Shown one piece after another: positions 59,307 through 64,000 of a stretch of DNA of 64,000 nucleotides. The DNA is taken from assembly GCF_020037125.1 (NCBI RefSeq), contig NZ_JAIQDG010000002.1, forward strand, positions 1 to 64,000. The letters run 5' to 3'. The first letter of the stretch is position 1. Every line of letters starts with the position of its first letter. The translations under genes were made by a program, and so were the position numbers. This stretch comes from Myxococcus sp. RHSTA-1-4. GTDB lineage: Bacteria > Myxococcota > Myxococcia > Myxococcales > Myxococcaceae. Below the pieces are notes generated by a model that saw only the letters and a program-made list of their open reading frames with translations, did not search any database and had not been told where the DNA came from.

Positions 59307-60643
59307 GACGGCTCAGCATTCACGACTTGAAGCCGGAGGATTACCTCTACTTCTCCTTCGAGGCCGACTTCGACCCCCATGTCTTGCTGGAGCGTGAGCT
59401 GGAGCCCTTCCTCCGGGCCCTTGAGGCGTATGCGGGCGATTGGGTGCCGGAGGTCGTCCACGGCAAGAGGTGGCGCAAATACTCCCGCGACGCGGTCGTC
59501 AAGAGCCTGGAGGAGAGGCGTGACGATGACTACTCGTCCATCGGGCTGTACCGGACGGAGTGGCCCGCGGTGGACATGACGCTCAGGCTCGGGTTCTCGT
59601 CGCGTTCGCCTCGGCTGGATTTCAGTTGCTCCGTCAAGCCGCTCTCCGTTTTCGCGCCCACCGAGCGCTGCCAGCAGCTCGTGGACATGGTCCGCGCCTG
59701 GGCCTCCCGCTACCCGGTCACCTACGCCGTGGCCAGCAGCCTGGCGGAGGACCAGTTATCGGGCGCCCCCTGTTTCGGCCGCGACATGCAGACCACCATT
59801 CGTGACGGCTTCGACCGAATCTACGAGGTGTCCTGGCTCAACATCTTCGGCCCGAAGCTGGTGGAGTCCATCGGCCGCGAGCGGGTGCTGTCCACGCCGG
59901 CCCACCGGGTGGAGGCGTTGCCCCACGGCGCCGTCCTGCTGGTGACCTGGCCCATCGCCGCGGACTTCGCCAGCGACGAGGCCCGCCAGGCCCAGGCCCG
60001 CGCCCACGCGCACCTGCGCCCGGACCTTGATTACGACACCCTGCTGCGCACCCTGCGTGAGCGCAGCGCCATCCTGGCCCCCGTGGAGCCGCGCTTCCCA
60101 CCGGAGTGGGAGCCGCTCCTCACGCGCGTGGTGGACCATGTCCGCATCAGCGAGCGCCAGCGCAAGATCGCCGAGCTCAATAACTGGTGCCCCCCGGAGC
60201 CGGACGAGTGGCTCCCCGCGAGCGCCGCCCTGCCCCCGGACGTGAAGGAGGTGGACTTCGTGCGCCAGCAGTACGGGGACCTCTCCGAGGGCCTCGTGGC
60301 GCTGCTGCACACCGACGTGCCCTCCGTCTTCAGCGCCTCGCCCGAGTCCCTCATGGACGTGGACGCCCACTTCTGGTGCGAGGACTTCCTGAGGAACCGC
60401 CGGCCGGGAGTCATCGACGAGCACCTGATGCCCGCGGTGGGCGCGTACCTGGGGGAGGTGCTGGTGAAGCACCTCGGAGGACAGTGGATACCGCGCCAGA
60501 AGCTGGAGGAGGCGCAGGTGCGCATCGGCGACCGCGTCTGGCTGCCCTTCCTCCGAGCCCACCACTACACGCGCTCGCGCCAGGCGCTGCTGGACTTCTC
60601 CCTCTCCGGGCTCTACCGCGCGGCCGAGCAGCACCGCTCCTGA
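59303..60643 (+). CDS. Candidate immunity protein with an extra C-terminal domain
   Basis: A 446-residue protein with no signal peptide or membrane helix, so cytoplasmic. Its ATG overlaps the toxin stop by 4 bases. Residues about 1-280 resemble myxobacterial immunity proteins of the DUF3396 (type VI immunity)/Imm52-like kind: YEVSWLNIFGPKLVESIG near 195 and RVEALPHGAVLLVTWP near 220. Residues about 280-446 look like a different domain (GAYLGEVLVKHLGGQW and WLPFLRAHHYTRSRQA), possibly a fused unrelated protein. Family names are from memory. The coupling to the toxin is the stronger evidence. Confidence 0.5.
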   Translation: MRRLSIHDLKPEDYLYFSFEADFDPHVLLERELEPFLRALEAYAGDWVPEVVHGKRWRKYSRDAVVKSLEERRDDDYSSIGLYRTEWPAVDMTLRLGFSSRSPRLDFSCSVKPLSVFAPTERCQQLVDMVRAWASRYPVTYAVASSLAEDQLSGAPCFGRDMQTTIRDGFDRIYEVSWLNIFGPKLVESIGRERVLSTPAHRVEALPHGAVLLVTWPIAADFASDEARQAQARAHAHLRPDLDYDTLLRTLRERSAILAPVEPRFPPEWEPLLTRVVDHVRISERQRKIAELNNWCPPEPDEWLPASAALPPDVKEVDFVRQQYGDLSEGLVALLHTDVPSVFSASPESLMDVDAHFWCEDFLRNRRPGVIDEHLMPAVGAYLGEVLVKHLGGQWIPRQKLEEAQVRIGDRVWLPFLRAHHYTRSRQALLDFSLSGLYRAAEQHRS

Positions 60644-60890
60644 GCGAACGCCCCCTGTCCAGGGAAGCCCACCGCGCCACCACGCACGCGACGCGGAGGT
60701 GTCGTCTTTGCGGCTACCATGCCCCCTGGGATGACCTCCTTCCTCTCGCGCCTTCCGCGGGCTGCCCCCGGGGCCGGACTGGGACGGTGTCATCACGGCC
60801 ACGACCCAACAGCTCACACGCGCTGTCGCACCGCGGCGCACAGCCAGGGAATTTGACCGGGGGGGTGGGGGCTGATTGACTCCGCGCAGG

Positions 60891-61541
60891 ATGGGCGCCG
60901 AGGAAACCCTCTTTCAACGTTTCGGGAAGGAATTCCCCAAAGGAACCCAGCTCTTCCGCGAGGGAGAGACGGGCAAGGAGATGTTCGTCATCCAGGCGGG
61001 GAAGGTCTCCATCTCCAAGCGCGTGCGCGACGTGGAGAAGGTCCTCGCGGTGCTGGGCCCCGGTGAGTTCTTCGGGGAGATGGCCATCATCTCCAACAAG
61101 CCCCGGAACGCGTCCGCCGTCGTCCAGGACGACGCGCGGCTGCTGGTCATCGACCCCAAGACGTTCGAGGGGATGATCCGCGGCAACGCGGAGATCGCCG
61201 TCCGGATGATCAAGAAGCTGGCCGAGCGCCTCTCCGAGGCCGACGCGCAGATTGAAAACCTCCTCCACCACGACCCCGCCAGCCGCGTCGTGCACCACAT
61301 CCTCCAGGCCACCCTGACGCGCGGGCGGCCCCAGGAGGGGGGCGTGGAAATCGACTTCGTGGTGCGCGAGATGCCCCGGCAGCTCGGCGTGGGCGAGCCC
61401 GCGGTGCGGAGCATGCTGGACAAGCTGGAGCGGGCCGGTCTCATCGAGCGCGGCACTGACAGACTGACCGTGTATGACACGGACAGACTCCACGACTTCC
61501 TCCAATACCTGGAGATGAAGTGGAAGTTCGGAGACCTCTAG
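60891..61541 (+). CDS. Crp/Fnr-family transcription regulator
   Basis: A 216-residue protein. The N-terminal cyclic-nucleotide-binding domain (about 10-125) has FREGETGKEMFVIQAGKV, GPGEFFGEMAIIS with the phosphate-binding-type GE pair, and RNASA. The C-terminal helix-turn-helix (about 150-210) has MPRQLGVGEPAVRSMLDKLERAG. It would bind DNA when loaded with a nucleotide. I chose ATG 60891 with GCAGG upstream; TTG 60876 is an alternative. The next gene, a cyclic-nucleotide phosphodiesterase, starts 1 base after its stop. About 250 bases before it hold no gene. Confidence 0.88.
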   Translation: MGAEETLFQRFGKEFPKGTQLFREGETGKEMFVIQAGKVSISKRVRDVEKVLAVLGPGEFFGEMAIISNKPRNASAVVQDDARLLVIDPKTFEGMIRGNAEIAVRMIKKLAERLSEADAQIENLLHHDPASRVVHHILQATLTRGRPQEGGVEIDFVVREMPRQLGVGEPAVRSMLDKLERAGLIERGTDRLTVYDTDRLHDFLQYLEMKWKFGDL

Positions 61542-61542
61542 C

Positions 61543-62298
61543 GTGAAGCTGCGAGTCCTCGGCTGTCACGGCGGCGAGCTGCCCACCTGCAAGAGCACGT
61601 GCTTCCTCGTCGATGACGTGCTCGCGCTCGACGCGGGGGCACTGACGGGGACCCTCTCGCTGGAGGAGCTGTGCCGCGTGGACCACATCCTCGTGGGCCA
61701 CAGCCACTTCGACCACATCAAGGACCTGCCGCTGATGGCGGACCTGGTCATCGGCCGCCGCGACAGGCCCATCACCATCCACGCCTCGCGCGAGTGCGCC
61801 CGGGCCCTGCGCGACAACATGTTCAACAACGCGCTCTGGCCGGACTTCACCCGCATCCCCACGCGCGCCAGGCCCGTCCTCCAAATCAAGACCTTCCGCG
61901 CCGGCGGCACCTTCCAGGTGGGCCCCTACACCGTGCGCAGCGTGCCGGTGAGCCACCCGGTGGAGTCCTGCGGCTTCATCATCTCCGACGGGAAGAGCAC
62001 CCTCGCCATGAGCGGCGACACCGGGCCCACCGACAAGCTCTGGAAGGCGCTCAACGAGACGAAGAACCTCAAGGCGCTGCTGCTGGAGACGTCCTTCCCC
62101 AACAAGCTCCAGTCGCTGGCGGACATCTCCGGACACCTGACGCCGTACACGCTGGAGCAGGAGCTGAAGAAGTTCCACCGCAACGGCGCCTCGGTGATGC
62201 TCTACCACCTCAAGCCCGCCTTCGTGGCCCAGCTCAAGAAGGAGCTGTCCACGCTGCCCGTGGAAGTCCTCGAGCTGGGTGACACCTTCGAGCTGTAG
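61543..62298 (+). CDS. Class II 3',5'-cyclic-nucleotide phosphodiesterase
   Basis: A 251-residue metallo-beta-lactamase-fold protein starting at GTG. The early segment GCHGGELPTCKSTCFLVDD, split by a loop, and GHSHFDHIKDLPLMADL near residue 50 match the class II cyclic-nucleotide phosphodiesterase family (yeast PDE1, bacterial CpdP type). Later metal ligands occur in SHPVESCG and SGDTGPTD. It would hydrolyse cAMP or a related nucleotide in the cytoplasm. It is coupled to the Crp-like gene. Confidence 0.85.
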   Translation: MKLRVLGCHGGELPTCKSTCFLVDDVLALDAGALTGTLSLEELCRVDHILVGHSHFDHIKDLPLMADLVIGRRDRPITIHASRECARALRDNMFNNALWPDFTRIPTRARPVLQIKTFRAGGTFQVGPYTVRSVPVSHPVESCGFIISDGKSTLAMSGDTGPTDKLWKALNETKNLKALLLETSFPNKLQSLADISGHLTPYTLEQELKKFHRNGASVMLYHLKPAFVAQLKKELSTLPVEVLELGDTFEL

Positions 62299-62374
62299 TC
62301 CCGCGGATGTCAACGCGGCGCGCCACACGGAGAGGTTGACGGGTGGGGCCGCGCGGGATTAACCCCGCCTCGAC

Positions 62375-63226
62375 ATGGCCTGGTTCTCCAAGAAGCCCCG
62401 CATCTCCACCGAAACCGAGCAGACGACCGAGTCCCGCCCGTCCCGCATGGAAGGGTTGTGGGCGAAGTGCGAGTCCTGCGACGAAATCATCTACCGGCAG
62501 GACCTCGAGAAGAACTGGATGGTGTGCCCGCACTGTGAGCACCACCATGCCTGGCCGGCCCGCTCCCGGCTGACCACGCTGCTGGACCCGGACAGCTTCG
62601 AGGAGTTCGACAAGGACCTGGAGCCGCAGGACCCGCTCGGGTTCAGTGACTCGAAGAAGTACAAGGACCGGCTGAAGTCCACGCGGAAGAACCTGGGCGA
62701 GTGCGACGCCTTCATCTCCGGCGTGGGCCGCATCGAGGGCCACCAGGTCTCCGTGGGCTGCTTCGTCTTCGAGTTCATGGGCGGCTCCATGGGCTCGGTG
62801 GTGGGCGAGAAGGTGGCGCGCGTCTTCGAGCGGGCCCATGACCTGAAGTGCTCCGCCATCATCTTCTCCGCGTCCGGTGGCGCGCGCATGCAGGAGGGCA
62901 TCTTCTCCCTCATGCAGATGGCCAAGACGTCCGCTGCCATCGCCCGCTTCCGCACCGGCACCCGGCCCTACATCTCCGTGATGCTCAACCCCACCACCGG
63001 CGGCGTGGCCGCGTCCTTCTCGTGGCTGGGGGACGTCATCCTCGCCGAGCCCAAGGCCCTCATCGGCTTCGCCGGTCCGCGCGTCATCGAGCAGACCATC
63101 CGCCAGAAGCTGCCCGAGGGCTTCCAGCGCTCGGAGTTCCTGCTGGAGCACGGGATGATCGACAGCATCGTGCACCGCAAGGAGCTGCGCACGAAGCTGG
63201 GCCAGATTCTCGGCCTGCTGGGCTGA
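62375..63226 (+). CDS. accD: Acetyl-CoA carboxylase carboxyltransferase subunit beta
   Basis: A 283-residue protein. An N-terminal zinc ribbon has CESCDEIIY and CPHCEHHH (CxxC pairs). The carboxyltransferase body has SGGARMQEGIFSLMQMAKT near residue 165 and GGVAASF near 207. With AccA it forms the carboxyltransferase that makes malonyl-CoA for fatty acids. The folC gene follows at 23 bases, as in many Gram-negative bacteria. A weak TTGACG lies at 62336. Confidence 0.95.
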   Translation: MAWFSKKPRISTETEQTTESRPSRMEGLWAKCESCDEIIYRQDLEKNWMVCPHCEHHHAWPARSRLTTLLDPDSFEEFDKDLEPQDPLGFSDSKKYKDRLKSTRKNLGECDAFISGVGRIEGHQVSVGCFVFEFMGGSMGSVVGEKVARVFERAHDLKCSAIIFSASGGARMQEGIFSLMQMAKTSAAIARFRTGTRPYISVMLNPTTGGVAASFSWLGDVILAEPKALIGFAGPRVIEQTIRQKLPEGFQRSEFLLEHGMIDSIVHRKELRTKLGQILGLLG

Positions 63227-63248
63227 GGCGCACGGCGGCCCCACCGGC

Positions 63249-64000
63249 ATGAGCGCGCCCCGGACGCCACAGGAGGCGCTGGCCTTCCTCGCGAAGCTCA
63301 ACCCCTCGGGCATCAAGCTGGGGCTGGAGCGGGTGCGTGAAGCGCTGGCGGCGCTGGGTCACCCGGAGCGCCGCTACCCGGCGCTGCACGTGGCGGGCAC
63401 CAACGGGAAGGGCAGCACCTGCGCCTTCACCGCCGCCGCCCTCCAGGCCGCCGGGCACCGCGTGGGCCTCTACACGTCCCCGCACCTGGTGCGCGTCAAC
63501 GAGCGCATCCGCGTGGACGGCGCGGACATCTCCGACGAGGACTTCGGCCGCGCCATCCTCGACGTGCTGGAGCGCTACCCCTCGGCTGTCTCCGAGCCGA
63601 TGACGTACTTCGAGTTCGGCACCGTGGTGGCCCTCTGGCACTTCGCCCGGGTGGGCGTGGACGTGGCCGTGCTGGAGACGGGCCTCGGAGGCCGGCTGGA
63701 TGCCACCACCGCCGCGAGCCCGGTGGTGACGGCAATCACCCCCGTGTCCTTCGACCACATGGAGTACCTGGGCCACACCCTGGAGGCCATCGCCGGGGAG
63801 AAGGCCGGCATCCTCAAGCCCGGCGTGCCCTGCGTGGTGGCGCGGCAGGAGCCGGAGGCCCTGGAGGCGATTGTCCGGAAGGCCGGGGAGGTGGGGGCTC
63901 CGCTATGGGTGGAGGGGAGGGACTTCGCCATGGAGGTCCGTCCCGACGGCGGCCTGTCCTACCGTGGAGCCTCCTGGTCTCTGGACGGGCTGACGCTGGC
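63249..64000 (+). CDS. folC: Folylpolyglutamate/dihydrofolate synthase, 5' part
   Basis: The first about 250 residues of a Mur-ligase-fold protein; the gene continues past the window edge. The ATP-binding P-loop is HVAGTNGKGSTCAFTAAAL near residue 45, and SPHLVRVNERIRVDG near 77 is the family loop. ETGLGGRLDATTA near 138 and ITPVSFDHMEYLGHT near 160 follow, with GEKAGILKPG. It would add glutamate to folates. It is downstream of accD and likely co-transcribed. Confidence 0.93.
   Translation, partial: MSAPRTPQEALAFLAKLNPSGIKLGLERVREALAALGHPERRYPALHVAGTNGKGSTCAFTAAALQAAGHRVGLYTSPHLVRVNERIRVDGADISDEDFGRAILDVLERYPSAVSEPMTYFEFGTVVALWHFARVGVDVAVLETGLGGRLDATTAASPVVTAITPVSFDHMEYLGHTLEAIAGEKAGILKPGVPCVVARQEPEALEAIVRKAGEVGAPLWVEGRDFAMEVRPDGGLSYRGASWSLDGLTL

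Noticed and set aside
60866..60878. A G-rich run before the Crp-like gene as a second slip tract.
   Set aside because: It is broken by a T into runs of about 7 and 5 G, so it is less likely to slip and adds nothing beyond the 11-G tract.

Overview
The window is a high-GC, tightly packed bacterial chromosome segment. It most likely comes from a myxobacterium of the family Myxococcaceae (Myxococcus, Corallococcus or Pyxidicoccus type). The signs are proteins ending in MYXO-CTERM sorting tails, an MglA-like GTPase, a DUF4388 protein, a Ser/Thr kinase with a PEGA domain, several hybrid histidine kinases, a CheA-receiver fusion and a SitA-type lipoprotein toxin candidate. I see no insertion sequence, prophage, rRNA operon, CRISPR array or replication origin.

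Layout. 74-6191 (minus) is a three-gene envelope operon: a 5'-nucleotidase-like lipoprotein with a Cys-rich tail, a large lipoprotein and an outer-membrane barrel. 6335-11018 (plus) holds a NUDIX hydrolase, an organophosphate-type transporter, a membrane protein and a HAD hydrolase, closed by a hairpin. 11154-14950 is the pyruvate dehydrogenase operon (E1 alpha, E1 beta, and E2 with two almost identical lipoyl domains). 15015-18742 has small proteins and two signalling proteins. 18811-21078 carries tRNA-Glu and tRNA-Gln, an exported small protein and gltX. 21178-23578 is an operon of an exported protein and two tandem MYXO-CTERM matrixin-like proteases. A HAD phosphatase and a Ser/Thr kinase converge on a hairpin at 24307-24332.

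26663-33759 is a chemosensory operon (CheW, CheR-TPR, MCP, CheY, CheW, CheA-receiver). It resembles Wsp/alternative-cellular-function systems but has no CheB here, and it converges on a histidine kinase whose ATPase domain looks degenerate. 35027-38495 has a heparinase-like protein and a nucleotide-sugar dehydrogenase. 38630-46395 has an exported TldD-like protease, an OmpA-like protein, a hybrid kinase, a gluzincin lipoprotein, a metalloenzyme-superfamily protein and a DUF4388 protein. 46414-49900 (minus) joins rpmB, murQ, anmK and an MglA-like GTPase.

50007-56750 holds an FAD oxidoreductase, a membrane protein, a four-unit hairpin repeat array (52331-52668), a phosphoglucomutase-like HAD protein, an ECH/HIBCH-family enzyme, and an overlapping purM-purN-DUF523 operon. 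57045-60643 is the most accessory-looking stretch: a polymorphic lipoprotein toxin candidate and an overlapping immunity candidate, with an 11-G tract upstream. 60891-64000 has a Crp-like regulator paired with a class II cyclic-nucleotide phosphodiesterase, then accD and the start of folC, which runs off the edge.

The best candidates for something undescribed are the toxin/immunity pair with its G tract, the hairpin repeat array, and the CheB-less chemosensory operon beside a degenerate kinase. All function calls come from reading motifs by eye; no database search was run.
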